A stretch of 64,000 nucleotides of DNA, from assembly GCF_009856355.1 (NCBI RefSeq), contig NZ_WMEW01000001.1:1-64000 (forward strand), written 5' to 3'. Of this stretch, positions 6,820 through 15,560 are shown piece by piece. A program made the translations under genes and the position numbers. The notes beneath the pieces are model-generated. The model saw only the letters and a list, made by a program, of their open reading frames with translations, searched no databases and was not told the origin of the DNA. Within the stretch, counting starts at the first letter, position 1, and every line of letters starts with the position of its first letter. The DNA comes from Halobacillus litoralis (GTDB taxonomy: Bacteria > Bacillota > Bacilli > Bacillales > Halobacillaceae).

Positions 6820-8770
6820 ATTTCACTTCTTTTAACAGTTGATACGCTTCATCGGTGGATGTGACCTGTAAAAGCTGTTCCCTGTATTGATCATCCATTA
6901 ATTTTCTGGACAGCATCTGGAGAATTTTCAGGTGCTGGGTCCCTTCACTTTCCTTCGGTACAACAATCATGAAAATCAGCTTCGCTTCTGTTCCATCAAG
7001 GCTGCTCCAGTCGACGCCTTCCTGTTTCACCCCGAAGACGACTCGTGGTTCTTTCACAGCGGTCGATTTGGCATGTGGAATGGCGATGTTCATTCCAATT
7101 CCAGTGGAGCCTTCCGCCTCCCGCTCTAATATGGCTTCTTTTACATAAGCCCGGGATGTTAACACGTTCTCCGCTGCCAGAAGATCGATCAACTCATCAA
7201 TGGTCTGTTCCTTTGTTTCTGCCTCTACATTCACTTGGATCAGGTTTTTATTCGTGAGCGAATGAAGGTCCGTGTTTTCTGCTTCCGGCTCCGGCTGTTG
7301 ACTTCCAGCAGGCTTCTCCTCTTTTCTCTCATCCGCTGCTTTCCCAGGTACTCCTGCCAACGCCGGTTCTGCGCCCACTTCTTTTTTCAAAAGGTTTACC
7401 GTAATCGCTGTTACAAAACTGCCGGCAATAATAGCCACGAAGAACATCAGCACATTATCTACAGCACCAAGCACCCCGACAATTGGTCCGCCATGGGCGA
7501 CACGGTCACCAACTCCGCTCATCATGGCGATGACGGCTCCGACCATAGCACCGAGCATGTTACTCGGGATGACACGGAAAGGATCCTGCGCGGCAAACGG
7601 GATCGCCCCTTCGGTAATTCCGAAAAGTCCCATCGTAAAGGATGCTTTGCCTGTTTCCACTTCCGTTGCTGCAAACTTCCGGCGATTTAAGAAGGTAGCA
7701 ATTCCCATACCAATCGGTGGTACGGCGATAGCAACAGCAATCGGCCCCATAATTTCGTAGTTTCCTTCGGCTATCATGGCAGACCCGAACAGGAAAGCTA
7801 CCTTGTTGACCGGCCCGCCCATATCAAAGGCGATCATGCCGCCTAAGATTAAGGCGAGAAGAATCGAGCTGGTCCCCTGCATGTTCTGCAGCCAGTTGGT
7901 CAGTGATTCAAATATCTGAGCGACCGGTGCCCCTACAACTGTTACAAAAATCAATCCGACGGCAAGAGAGGCAAGCACCGGAATGATGATGATCGGCATA
8001 ATCGGCTGAACGACACTCGGCACTTTAATTTTCTTAATCCAAAGCGCGATGTAACCTGCAATAAAACCGGCGATGATTCCACCAAGGAAGCCGGCCCCGG
8101 CTTCACTGCCGTAAAAGCTTCCATTCATGGCAATATATCCGCCGACCATACCCGGAGCGAGGCCCGGACGATCCGCAATACTCATCGCAATAAAACCGGC
8201 CAGAATCGGAACCATAAAGCTGAACGAGGCCGCCCCGATGTTTTCAATCGTCTTCCAGAATGAATCCTCCGGAATTTGAATGCCTTCCGGTGTAGACGTT
8301 CCCCCAAGTGTGAGCGAAATCGCAATCAATAGTCCGCCGATAACGATAAACGGAATCATATAGGAAACCCCGTTCATCAAATGGCGGTAGAAAGCATTCT
8401 GTCCTTTTCCTCCGGATCCGCTGCCAGCGTCTTCGCCTGCATGCTGTCCGCTTTCTTCATGAATGGACGCCTGTCCGTCTACAATCCGCTGAATCAATTG
8501 TTCAGGAGCATTGATCCCCTGCTGGACGCCGACAGCTGTCAGCGGCTTTCCGACAAACCGCTCTTTGTTGACGGTTTTATCAGCCGCAATGATAATGCCG
8601 TCTGCTGAATCAATGTCTGCCTGAGTGAATTCATTTTCCACCCCGATGGACCCCTGGGTTTCAATCTTTATATCGATGCCCATTGCATCGGCCGCTTTCT
8701 GAAGGTTTTCCGCAGCCATATACGTATGGGCGATGCCGTTGGGACACGATGTAATCGCTAGAATTTTCAT
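6818..8770 (-). CDS. manP: Mannose-type PTS permease, EIIBCA
   Basis: A 650-residue sugar permease of the fructose PTS family. Domain order is EIIB (residues 1-100, phospho-Cys9 in ITSCPNGIAHT), EIIC membrane channel (about 130-465, many helices, GITEGAIPFAAQDP signature), a charged linker, and EIIA (about 500-650, phospho-His in IAIPHAKS). The B-C-A order is that of B. subtilis ManP; B. subtilis FruA is A-B-C. Neighbouring manR and manA support mannose as substrate. A predicted catabolite-response site lies just upstream. Confidence 0.9.
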   Translation of the reverse strand: MKILAITSCPNGIAHTYMAAENLQKAADAMGIDIKIETQGSIGVENEFTQADIDSADGIIIAADKTVNKERFVGKPLTAVGVQQGINAPEQLIQRIVDGQASIHEESGQHAGEDAGSGSGGKGQNAFYRHLMNGVSYMIPFIVIGGLLIAISLTLGGTSTPEGIQIPEDSFWKTIENIGAASFSFMVPILAGFIAMSIADRPGLAPGMVGGYIAMNGSFYGSEAGAGFLGGIIAGFIAGYIALWIKKIKVPSVVQPIMPIIIIPVLASLAVGLIFVTVVGAPVAQIFESLTNWLQNMQGTSSILLALILGGMIAFDMGGPVNKVAFLFGSAMIAEGNYEIMGPIAVAIAVPPIGMGIATFLNRRKFAATEVETGKASFTMGLFGITEGAIPFAAQDPFRVIPSNMLGAMVGAVIAMMSGVGDRVAHGGPIVGVLGAVDNVLMFFVAIIAGSFVTAITVNLLKKEVGAEPALAGVPGKAADERKEEKPAGSQQPEPEAENTDLHSLTNKNLIQVNVEAETKEQTIDELIDLLAAENVLTSRAYVKEAILEREAEGSTGIGMNIAIPHAKSTAVKEPRVVFGVKQEGVDWSSLDGTEAKLIFMIVVPKESEGTQHLKILQMLSRKLMDDQYREQLLQVTSTDEAYQLLKEVK

Positions 8771-8784
8771 AAGCTTCCTCCTCT

Positions 8785-8802
8785 TGTTATCGCTTACTTA
8801 TA
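8785..8802 (-). promoter_or_regulatory. Predicted cre (CcpA) site at the manP promoter
   Basis: On the minus strand AGTAAGCGATAACA (8785-8798) fits the catabolite-response consensus TGNAANCGNWNNCA except for its first base. It touches a TATAAG hexamer (8797-8802) upstream of manP, a position that would give repression by CcpA during glucose use. Confidence 0.5.
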
Positions 8803-8857
8803 CTGTAGCAGACAAAGAAGGAGGAATAATTTTTATATCTTCCACAACCTGTGGTAC

Positions 8858-10801
8858 TTATGGATTATTGTTAAGCGCATTCATAAATGAGACCCCATCC
8901 TTCTGCCCAGCCAGCTGTTTCACAAAAGCGGGATCGGTGGTCAACGTATGGATTTCCCTGAACAACTGCCGGGCTTCCTGAGTGTTTTCATATTTCATCG
9001 CAAGAAGTAGAACAACATGCACAGGCTCACCGCTCCATTCCAGAGGCTCAGAAAAAACGGCAGCTGCTATGGCGGAGCTGTTCACGCCCTCGGCCTGTCC
9101 ATGAGGAATGGCGATCCCGCCGCCAATGGCTGTAGAAGACAAGTATTCCCGGTGCAGGCAGGACGCCGGGTAGCCTTCTTTGACATACCCTTTTTTCACG
9201 AGCATGCTGGAAAGCTCTTCAATGACTTCATATTTGGATGATCCGGACAACCCTGTCTGAAAGAGAAAAGGGGACATATGCTGCAGCAGGAGTGATTCTT
9301 TCTCCTTCATTCCACCCTGATCTTTCCCCTGCTGCAGCCGCTTGATCAGACGTTTCACAAGAGATTGATCCTCCGCTTCAAACAATGCGGAAACGACAGC
9401 TGTCGGAATCCCCTGTTCTTGGACCGGTACTGTAGAAATAATCCCGTCCACAGGATGCTCCTTTGTAAATGAGCGCAGGCGGTGGGCCGCGATACTGCCG
9501 TGAATATGGATGTCCGGAAACAATTTTTCCATCCGGGCAGCCAGCAGCTGGGAAAGTCCCATGCCCATATGACAAACGATCACTACTTCCACCTTTTCCT
9601 TTTTCACCGTCGCCTGCCTTTCAAGCGCTGCCTGAAAATGCAGCACCAAATAGCCGACCTCTTCTTCCGGAATCGGATAGAGAAGTTCTTCCTTGTGCTG
9701 GTCTATAATCCAGACGAGCGTGTCAAAAAGATAGGGATACTTTTTCTTGATGGTCCTGAGCAGTGGATTGGAAATGGACAACCCATAGGAAAGGCGGGCC
9801 AGCGTCGTTTTCAAATGCACATATAAATGATCCCGCAGGACTGCATCTTCTGCAAAGCGGTACCCGGTCTGCCGTGCCGCTTCCTTAATCAACCAGTCGA
9901 TCATTTCCGAAATTTCTCCGGGAAGCTCAGCTGTCAGGGTGCTCCGGGAAGCGGGGTGGGTTTTGGCACTCCTCAGGTGGATAGTTAAATAGAGGATTTC
10001 CTCTTTCGGAAACGTCATCGCAAACACTCGTTCCAGCCGCTCACACATTTCCTCTGCCCACGGCAATTCTTCGTGTGCCTGGAGAGACCGGACATCTTCT
10101 TCCGGCAGCGAAATAATCTGTCCCAGCTGAACCCGCTTGATCATGAAAGCGGTATGTAAAAGCAGGGACTCAAGGGAAGCATCTGTAAAATCCACATCGT
10201 GTTTTTCCTGTAAAGCCGCTAATTCATGCCGGATCGTCCGGATGAAGAACGAATCAAAAAGGGCTTCTGTCACACTGGACGAACCTTCGTTCAGCGAGGA
10301 AAGTCCTGTTACAGCCTGTCGAATCTGTTTTTCCTCTCCGGAAATATAGACACCGATTTTCTGCTTACGGATCATATCCAGTCCGAAAGGCTCCAGCCAT
10401 GCTTCCACTTCATCCAGAAGGCCTCTGACCGCTGAGTGGGATAAGTAATAGTCTTTCTGAAGTTTCTGGATGGTGACCGGTTTGGATGCCGATAACAAAT
10501 CAAAGGCCATTGTCGTCCGGAGGGAACGATCCCGGCCCTCACTGTGAGGAAAGGAATGATGGAGACGGTCCATGAGCCGAATATTGTCGGCTTCTGTAAT
10601 AGCAAGACGCACCCCGCGTCCGGCTTTCTTTTCAATCACACCCAGCTGCCCCTGATCGTTTAAATAATCCTGGACCGCCGGGAGATGGTTTCGAATAGCT
10701 TTATCAGAATATCCGAGGGACTCCGCGATCTTCCCTGTCGGAATGAACGTGTTTGGAATTCCGGTGAAATACTGGAGGATCTGCTGTTGGATTTCCTTCA
10801 T
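8858..10801 (-). CDS. manR: PRD-containing transcriptional activator ManR
   Basis: A 647-residue PTS-controlled regulator. N-terminal winged-helix segments (GKIAESLGYSDKAIRNHL and TIQKLQKDYYLSHSAVRGLL) precede two PTS regulation domains (roughly 180-390), an EIIB-like domain with Cys in VIVCHMGMGLSQ (about 405-495), and an EIIA-like domain with His in IAIPHGQ (about 505-640). This is the ManR/MtlR layout. It is on the same strand as manP, 87 bases upstream, and probably activates manP when mannose removes inhibitory phosphates. The start is ATG 10801, after AAAGGAG; upstream in-frame codons lack a site. Confidence 0.9.
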   Translation of the reverse strand: MKEIQQQILQYFTGIPNTFIPTGKIAESLGYSDKAIRNHLPAVQDYLNDQGQLGVIEKKAGRGVRLAITEADNIRLMDRLHHSFPHSEGRDRSLRTTMAFDLLSASKPVTIQKLQKDYYLSHSAVRGLLDEVEAWLEPFGLDMIRKQKIGVYISGEEKQIRQAVTGLSSLNEGSSSVTEALFDSFFIRTIRHELAALQEKHDVDFTDASLESLLLHTAFMIKRVQLGQIISLPEEDVRSLQAHEELPWAEEMCERLERVFAMTFPKEEILYLTIHLRSAKTHPASRSTLTAELPGEISEMIDWLIKEAARQTGYRFAEDAVLRDHLYVHLKTTLARLSYGLSISNPLLRTIKKKYPYLFDTLVWIIDQHKEELLYPIPEEEVGYLVLHFQAALERQATVKKEKVEVVIVCHMGMGLSQLLAARMEKLFPDIHIHGSIAAHRLRSFTKEHPVDGIISTVPVQEQGIPTAVVSALFEAEDQSLVKRLIKRLQQGKDQGGMKEKESLLLQHMSPFLFQTGLSGSSKYEVIEELSSMLVKKGYVKEGYPASCLHREYLSSTAIGGGIAIPHGQAEGVNSSAIAAAVFSEPLEWSGEPVHVVLLLAMKYENTQEARQLFREIHTLTTDPAFVKQLAGQKDGVSFMNALNNNP

Positions 10802-10907
10802 AGATAGGTTCTCCTTTACCTCTTTTTTCCAAGCAGGTGTCAAGAAATAGACTCCCCTTCATTCTACCTCGTTCGTGATATTTTGACTACTTTCGACATT
10901 AACGACA

Positions 10908-10934
10908 ACCCCCTCTCCAGATCGGAGAGGGGGT
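10908..10934. terminator. Strong GC-rich hairpin upstream of manR
   Basis: ACCCCCTCTCC / GGAGAGGGGGT with a short loop; no long T-run on either side. It may end transcription that reads through from tenA and the repeats. Confidence 0.55.
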
Positions 10935-11120
10935 CAGCTTGGAGAGAAACCCTTTTTCTAGTGAGTCCAAAGGAGCGGGCATCCATACTTGGTCATGGAT
11001 AGGATCTGTCCCACGCAAGCGGGAGTATCACCGCCTGTACGGTTCTTTAGAAACGGCGAAGGAGCTATGCTCACCTTTCTCTATTTCATAGCGTAAAGCT
11101 GTTTTCCACAGGCACCGGAA

Positions 11121-11248
11121 CGAGGAGCGTACGGTGGTGACGCCTGCGGGAACAGCGCGAGCCGAAGATCCACTTGAACAGGTGGTCTTCCTGTCCAAGT
11201 TAGCTGAGACCGTGCCCGCGGCAGGCATCCACCGATAAGCGGATCGTG
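11121..11248. repeat. Interspersed palindromic repeat, copy A
   Basis: A 128-bp unit running from CGAGGAGCGTACGGTGGTG to CCACCGATAAGCGGATCGTG. Inner segments are self-complementary (for example GTGGTCTTCCTGTCC against upstream GATCCACTTG, and CCTGCGGG against CCCGCGG). It differs from copy B (11548-11675) at only about four positions. It resembles the CCTGCGG...CCGCGG repeat family found between genes in many Bacillaceae. Confidence 0.8.
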
Positions 11249-11547
11249 CCCCCTCAACACAACATATGAACAACTCTAATTGGATCGGACGAACTTTGTC
11301 TACAGACTGACACCCTCTCCATTTAAGAAAGGGTGTTCTTCGGAAAAGATGATCTACATTTTTTTTATTGATGTATGAAAATTTTTCTTGTTCCATTGGG
11401 GATTTGAAGACAAATACTTGGTGAACAGCCTCTTATCCAGAGAACAGCGTTATCATATACCTCTTTAAGTCCTGAAACGTTCTACTCTTAATTCATCTTC
11501 ATCAAAACCGGATAACCTCTCATTTCAGAGGAAATCGGCGGATGTCA

Positions 11548-11675
11548 CGAGGAGCGTACGGTGGTGACGCCTGCGGGAACAGCGCGAACCGAAGATCCAC
11601 TTGGACAGGTGGTCTTCCTGTCCAAGTCAGCTGAGACCGTGCCCGCGGCAAGCATCCACCGATAAGCGGATCGTG
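11548..11675. repeat. Interspersed palindromic repeat, copy B
   Basis: This second copy, in direct orientation 427 bp from copy A, is about 97% identical to it over 128 bp. No coding region, RNA gene or transposase is seen in the rest of 10935-11740. Confidence 0.8.
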
Positions 11676-11740
11676 GTCATCCACATGGCAGATAGACAGT
11701 TGAGTACGCCTAAACTCTTTTCAAAAGAGGAGAGAGGTGT

Positions 11741-12427
11741 TCAGGTATTCAAAACGCTGTCTTCCTCGACCCACATCTTTTGTTTCCACGCCATCTCCCA
11801 GAACATATACTCCAGTTTACTCGTATGAATGAAGATCTCTTCGAGGTGAGCTTTTTCCCTTTCCGGAAGTCCGCCGGCCAGCTCATTGATTAATGTCTTC
11901 AAGGAGGAAGCGAGTTCCGAAAATTCGTCAGACGCATACATCTCAATCCAGTCGCCGTAGAATTCGTGCTTTTCCCCTTGATTCTGTTCAGCAAGGTGAA
12001 GGCCGATCACGTTGTAGCTCCAAGTGCAGGCAAGCACACAGGCGGCCACTTCAATTTCTGATCCTTGATTCGCCTTATTCAGCATGTAGCTCGTGTAGGC
12101 AAGGAGGGTGGCAGAAGGTTCCGTCTCCTCCAGTTCCTCCCGGCTGATTCCGATCCGTTCCGCATAGTTCCGGTGCAGCTCCATTTCCTCACTTAAGGTG
12201 GAATGAAGCAGTTCAGAAAACATAGTCATCGTATCCAGACTTTTCGCCTTCACGGAGCCAAGAGCAAACACCCGGCAGTAATCGATCAAGTACAAATAAT
12301 CCTGACGCATAAAAAACTGGAATTTCTCAAGATCGAGCGTGCCATCCCCAATTCCTTTGACAAACGGATGATCAAGGTAGGCTTCCCAAATCGGACGGGC
12401 ACTTTCGTATAAACGGTCTGTAAACAT
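11741..12427 (-). CDS. tenA: Aminopyrimidine aminohydrolase (thiaminase II)
   Basis: A 228-residue all-helical TenA enzyme. It hydrolyses 4-amino-5-aminomethyl-2-methylpyrimidine to the hydroxymethyl pyrimidine used for thiamine synthesis. The catalytic Cys134 lies in VLACTWSYN, with Asp43 in RQDYLYL as the substrate-amine partner. Its ATG overlaps the ylmB stop (TAATG), so the two are coupled, and both sit behind a TPP riboswitch. The context points to salvage of base-degraded thiamine rather than de novo synthesis. No TenI or other thi genes are nearby. Confidence 0.93.
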   Translation of the reverse strand: MFTDRLYESARPIWEAYLDHPFVKGIGDGTLDLEKFQFFMRQDYLYLIDYCRVFALGSVKAKSLDTMTMFSELLHSTLSEEMELHRNYAERIGISREELEETEPSATLLAYTSYMLNKANQGSEIEVAACVLACTWSYNVIGLHLAEQNQGEKHEFYGDWIEMYASDEFSELASSLKTLINELAGGLPEREKAHLEEIFIHTSKLEYMFWEMAWKQKMWVEEDSVLNT

Positions 12428-13716
12428 TACACTTCCTCCTCGTTATTTATCTGCTGAAACCAATGGTATAAAAAAGCCGTCATCGTTTTCGTATAATCCA
12501 GCAGCTGTCTGCGGTCCAGCGACTCATTCACTGCATGCGCCTCATCGAGCGTTCCGGGACCATACAAAATGGTTGGAATTCCTGCTTCTGAAAGCCATCC
12601 CCCATCTGTCACAGTCGGAGACATGGACGTTTCCACAGGCGTGCCGTGGATCGCTTCATGGGCCCGTTTCAGCTGCTGGACCCCTGGATGAGCAGGGTCG
12701 ACAGAAAAGGCGGGGAAAATTTCTCCTCGGTCCTCAATCATGGACGTTCCTCCCCATTTGAATTGAGGGGCATGGTTTTTCAGCCATGGATCGGCCTGGG
12801 CGGCAGCACGGACATGTGCTTCAATTTCTTCGATCACATCTTCGTAATGCTCTTCTGGATAATAGTGCACGGTAATCCATAAAGCACAGCGGTCGGCGAT
12901 AAACGCGGCGTGCCTTCCCCCTTCAATGACCGCGGGATTAATCGTCGTCGAGCCTGCCGGAAAGCCAGGGCTCGATTTCGTCACCGCCCAGTGCCTCTCC
13001 AATTCCTGCAGCGACTGGATGATTTTCATCATTTTTTCAATCGCCCCGGCCCCGTGTCTGCCTCCCCCGGCATGAATGATCGACCGGCGTTCGGCATCAT
13101 GGAAAGTTTCCGGGCTTTCAATCGTTATCCATCCGGTAATGACGCCTCCCTGCCCCTGAATGGCGCAGTTACTCGTATCGGCTACGATAGCTAAATCTGC
13201 GTGGTATCCTTTATCTCCACAGGATTTCGTTCCTGCTTCACCGACTTCTTCTCCAACAACTGACTGCATATGAAGATCGCCTGCCGGCTCGATTCCCGCT
13301 TCATGAAGCAGGTTGAGCGCAAACAGAACGGCTGCCATTCCACCTTTCATATCCGCCGTGCCGCGACCGTACAAGCGGTCGTCCTTCAAAGTCAGAGTAA
13401 AGGGATCATGCTCCCACGATTCCCCTTCCTCCAGCGCAGCCACATCAATATGACCGTTTAAGATGAGACTTCTGCTGTGTTCCCGGCCGGTTCCTTTTTT
13501 CGTTCCGACGACAATCGGATCGCCGGGATAAAGTTCCCACGTGTCTATTTCATAATCCAACCGTCTTAAATACTCTTCTATGTACCGCTGTGCTTCCGCT
13601 GCATTCCGCGCCGGAGGGCTCACCGTCGGAAAAGCGACCAAGTCGCCCAGAAGCTGATGCATCTCCGCTTCCTTTTCCTCTACTCTCTGCAGCAGTTCCT
13701 CTAATTGAATCATCAT
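12427..13716 (-). CDS. ylmB: Formylaminopyrimidine deformylase (M20 family)
   Basis: A 429-residue M20 metallohydrolase. Metal-binding motifs are NGHIDVAALEEG, GRGTADMKGGMAAV and VGEEVGEAGT, with the usual lid domain in the middle. By sequence alone it could be called ArgE or DapE. The TPP riboswitch upstream and translational coupling to tenA argue for YlmB, which deformylates N-formyl-4-amino-5-aminomethyl-2-methylpyrimidine in the thiamine-salvage route. I chose ATG 13716 after GGAGAG. The substrate call rests on context. Confidence 0.85.
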   Translation of the reverse strand: MMIQLEELLQRVEEKEAEMHQLLGDLVAFPTVSPPARNAAEAQRYIEEYLRRLDYEIDTWELYPGDPIVVGTKKGTGREHSRSLILNGHIDVAALEEGESWEHDPFTLTLKDDRLYGRGTADMKGGMAAVLFALNLLHEAGIEPAGDLHMQSVVGEEVGEAGTKSCGDKGYHADLAIVADTSNCAIQGQGGVITGWITIESPETFHDAERRSIIHAGGGRHGAGAIEKMMKIIQSLQELERHWAVTKSSPGFPAGSTTINPAVIEGGRHAAFIADRCALWITVHYYPEEHYEDVIEEIEAHVRAAAQADPWLKNHAPQFKWGGTSMIEDRGEIFPAFSVDPAHPGVQQLKRAHEAIHGTPVETSMSPTVTDGGWLSEAGIPTILYGPGTLDEAHAVNESLDRRQLLDYTKTMTAFLYHWFQQINNEEEV

Positions 13717-13736
13717 GCTCTCTCCTTCCATATAAA

Positions 13737-13769
13737 AAGCCCGCCCCTTCGAGAGAAGGAGCGGGCTTA
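13737..13769 (-). terminator. Terminator in the TPP riboswitch expression platform
   Basis: On the minus strand AAGCCCGCTCCTT / AAGGGGCGGGCTT is followed by TTTTAT, between the aptamer and the ylmB ribosome site. This suggests that bound TPP causes transcription termination. Confidence 0.85.
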
Positions 13770-13803
13770 ATCGTGATAAAAGAAAAGATCACTCATCGAC
13801 CGC

Positions 13804-13894
13804 TTCACTTCCCTCCGCTGGTATGAGCCAGATCAGGTTGTAAGGGTCAAAGCTTCTGCTTTTCTCAGCCCGGTCCTCGGGCTCCCCTAGTGAA
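13804..13894 (-). promoter_or_regulatory. TPP riboswitch (THI box) aptamer
   Basis: The minus strand carries the conserved THI-box blocks in order: a GGGGAGCCC arm with a GAGGACCGGG stem, CTGAGA, ACCCTT, ACCTGATCTGG, and ATACCAGCGGAGGGAAG. The ends AGTGAA and TTCACT can close helix P1. It precedes ylmB-tenA and a terminator, so thiamine pyrophosphate would switch the operon off. Confidence 0.95.
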
Positions 13895-13896
13895 AA

Positions 13897-13925
13897 ATGC
13901 TATAAAACTATTATTTTCATTACAA
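13897..13925 (-). promoter_or_regulatory. Sigma-A promoter of the ylmB-tenA leader
   Basis: TTGTAA (13920-13925), 17-bp spacer, TAGCAT (13897-13902). A TATAGC hexamer two bases upstream is an alternative -10. Confidence 0.5.
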
Positions 13926-14012
13926 CATAGGTGTCTGGAAAGGACAAGTCCTGTTCAAAGAGGGAGGAGAACCGATAGGAAGGCTCACGTCGAAGGACAC
14001 CCTTTCTACAAG

Positions 14013-14438
14013 CTAACGGATAATGTAATACATGACAGCTATGAACCCAGCGGATAAAAGGACAGCCGCTGTCAGACTTTTCTTTATGTAAGCAGCAGGG
14101 ATTTTTTTAACGAGCGTGTAGGTGATTGGAAAAATGAAGCTGATCGGTATGAGATACAAGCTTAAGAACATCGTGAAAAGAGCCAGACATACAGCAAAGA
14201 AGGCTCCGATAGAAAGATAGATCCCCCCTTCGATAAAGAACCGGCCCAGTGCCATCCGCCGGCTTAACCGATCAATGGCAAAAGACAGGGGCAGAGCAAA
14301 AACGCCATGCCCAAGATAAATAAACATCGCATTAAAATATAAGTTTTGCACCAGATTGCTGTAATCCGATGTGAGATAAATGGATACTAATAAAGCTGTT
14401 ATAAAACTGCTGATTAAAGCAGCAAGAAGATTCCGCAT
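14013..14438 (-). CDS. Hypothetical four-helix membrane protein
   Basis: A 141-residue protein with four predicted membrane helices (about 4-22, 33-53, 70-98 and 118-139) and few charges. No family motif is recognised. The start ATG at 14438 has only a weak ribosome site (GTGAGCC), and no other in-frame start is better. It stands alone between the riboswitch region and the esterase gene, so there is no operon context to suggest a role. Confidence 0.6.
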   Translation of the reverse strand: MRNLLAALISSFITALLVSIYLTSDYSNLVQNLYFNAMFIYLGHGVFALPLSFAIDRLSRRMALGRFFIEGGIYLSIGAFFAVCLALFTMFLSLYLIPISFIFPITYTLVKKIPAAYIKKSLTAAVLLSAGFIAVMYYIIR

Positions 14439-14683
14439 CGTTCAGGCTCACTTTCATGTTGTTTTATATATGGGTCATCCATGTTTAGGGAAGGGCTGAT
14501 GCAGCCAAGCATGCTGCACGTCTGCCGTTCAGTATAAAGCAGATGAAGAACCTGGATGATCATTCGCAAAGCAGGAGTCTTGTACACTGTCCCTGCTATT
14601 CTAACATTCCTTGATCAAGCTGAAAAACCGGTTTCACAACTGTAAAGCCTTCATGAGTGATCGGTCACACACTTATAACCTAG

Positions 14684-14712
14684 TTGACTTATAGGAATTA
14701 TTGTATTTTAAT
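14684..14712 (+). promoter_or_regulatory. Sigma-A promoter of the esterase gene
   Basis: TTGACT (14684-14689), 17-bp spacer, TTTAAT (14707-14712). A short dyad GTGATCGGTCAC lies about 20 bases before the -35. The rest of the 14439-14763 gap shows nothing else. Confidence 0.65.
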
Positions 14713-14763
14713 AGCACTAATAGATTTTTATCGAACGACCAGTGAATGAAGATGGAGGGAAAC

Positions 14764-15540
14764 ATGATGAAGGAAGCCTATCCGGTTATTGATGGTGCGG
14801 AGTCGTTGTTTTTTGAAGGAAATGATACAGGGGTGCTGCTCTGTCATGGCTTTTTAGGAACGCCCCAGAGTCTTAGAGAGGTGGCAGAAGGGCTGGCGGA
14901 TCAAGGTTATACCGTATCGGTCCCCCGGCTTCCAGGTCACGGAACGCACTATAAAGACCTGAATTCCTGCTCGTTTTCCGATTGGTATTTGGAAATCGAA
15001 AACGCTTATCTGGAGCTGGATTCCCAATGCAGGGAGGTGTTCGTCATCGGTCAGTCGATGGGAGGCACGCTGACCTTGGACCTCGCTGCTCAATATTCCG
15101 GTATTTCAGGCATAACCTTAATCAATCCGGCCATGGATATCCCCGCGTTTTCCCACCTGGAACAAGCTTCCGTGCCGTTATATATAGAGGAAGGAAAACC
15201 GGACATCAAGGACCCAGGTGCAGTGGAGATCACCTATACCCACACACCGTTGACCGCTTACCAGGAACTGTTGAAGTATATGAAGGTTGTCAGACGAAAA
15301 TTATCCGGCATCCGATGTCCGCTCACCTGCTTTGTATCCCGTGTGGACAATGTCGTTCCACCGGAAAATACCGACTATATCCTAAAAAAAGTGTCCTCCC
15401 AAAGCGTATCGAAATATGTCCTGGAGAATTCCTACCACGTTGCGTCGATGGACTACGATAAGGAACAAATCATCGAAGAGCTGCTTTCCTATCTAGAAGC
15501 ACACTCCTCCATCGATCACAGAAAAAAGGTCAGCCCATAA
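14764..15540 (+). CDS. Alpha/beta-hydrolase, Est30-type carboxylesterase
   Basis: A 258-residue serine hydrolase. The oxyanion segment LLCHGFLGTPQS follows the first strand; the nucleophile elbow is GQSMGG; an Asp in SRVDNVVPPENTD and a His in NSYHVASMDYDKE complete the triad. This pattern matches the thermophile Est30 carboxylesterase / monoglyceride lipase group. There is no signal peptide, so it acts in the cytoplasm, probably on short acyl esters. GGAGGG lies 5-8 bases before ATG 14764 (or the next ATG at 14767). Confidence 0.88.
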   Translation: MMKEAYPVIDGAESLFFEGNDTGVLLCHGFLGTPQSLREVAEGLADQGYTVSVPRLPGHGTHYKDLNSCSFSDWYLEIENAYLELDSQCREVFVIGQSMGGTLTLDLAAQYSGISGITLINPAMDIPAFSHLEQASVPLYIEEGKPDIKDPGAVEITYTHTPLTAYQELLKYMKVVRRKLSGIRCPLTCFVSRVDNVVPPENTDYILKKVSSQSVSKYVLENSYHVASMDYDKEQIIEELLSYLEAHSSIDHRKKVSP

Positions 15541-15560
15541 ACGGCTGACCTTTTCTTTAT
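15520..15560. terminator. Bidirectional terminator, esterase / PrsA-like gene
   Basis: AGAAAAAAGGTCAGCC / GGCTGACCTTTTCT with a short loop; serves the two convergent genes. Confidence 0.9.

Noticed and set aside
11028-11396. 122-codon frame over the repeat region
   Set aside because: It overlaps repeat copy A, has no ribosome site, and its sequence is just the translated repeat.
11121-11675. The two 128-bp repeats as a CRISPR array
   Set aside because: The repeats are far longer than CRISPR repeats, there are only two, the spacing is 427 bp, and no cas genes are present.
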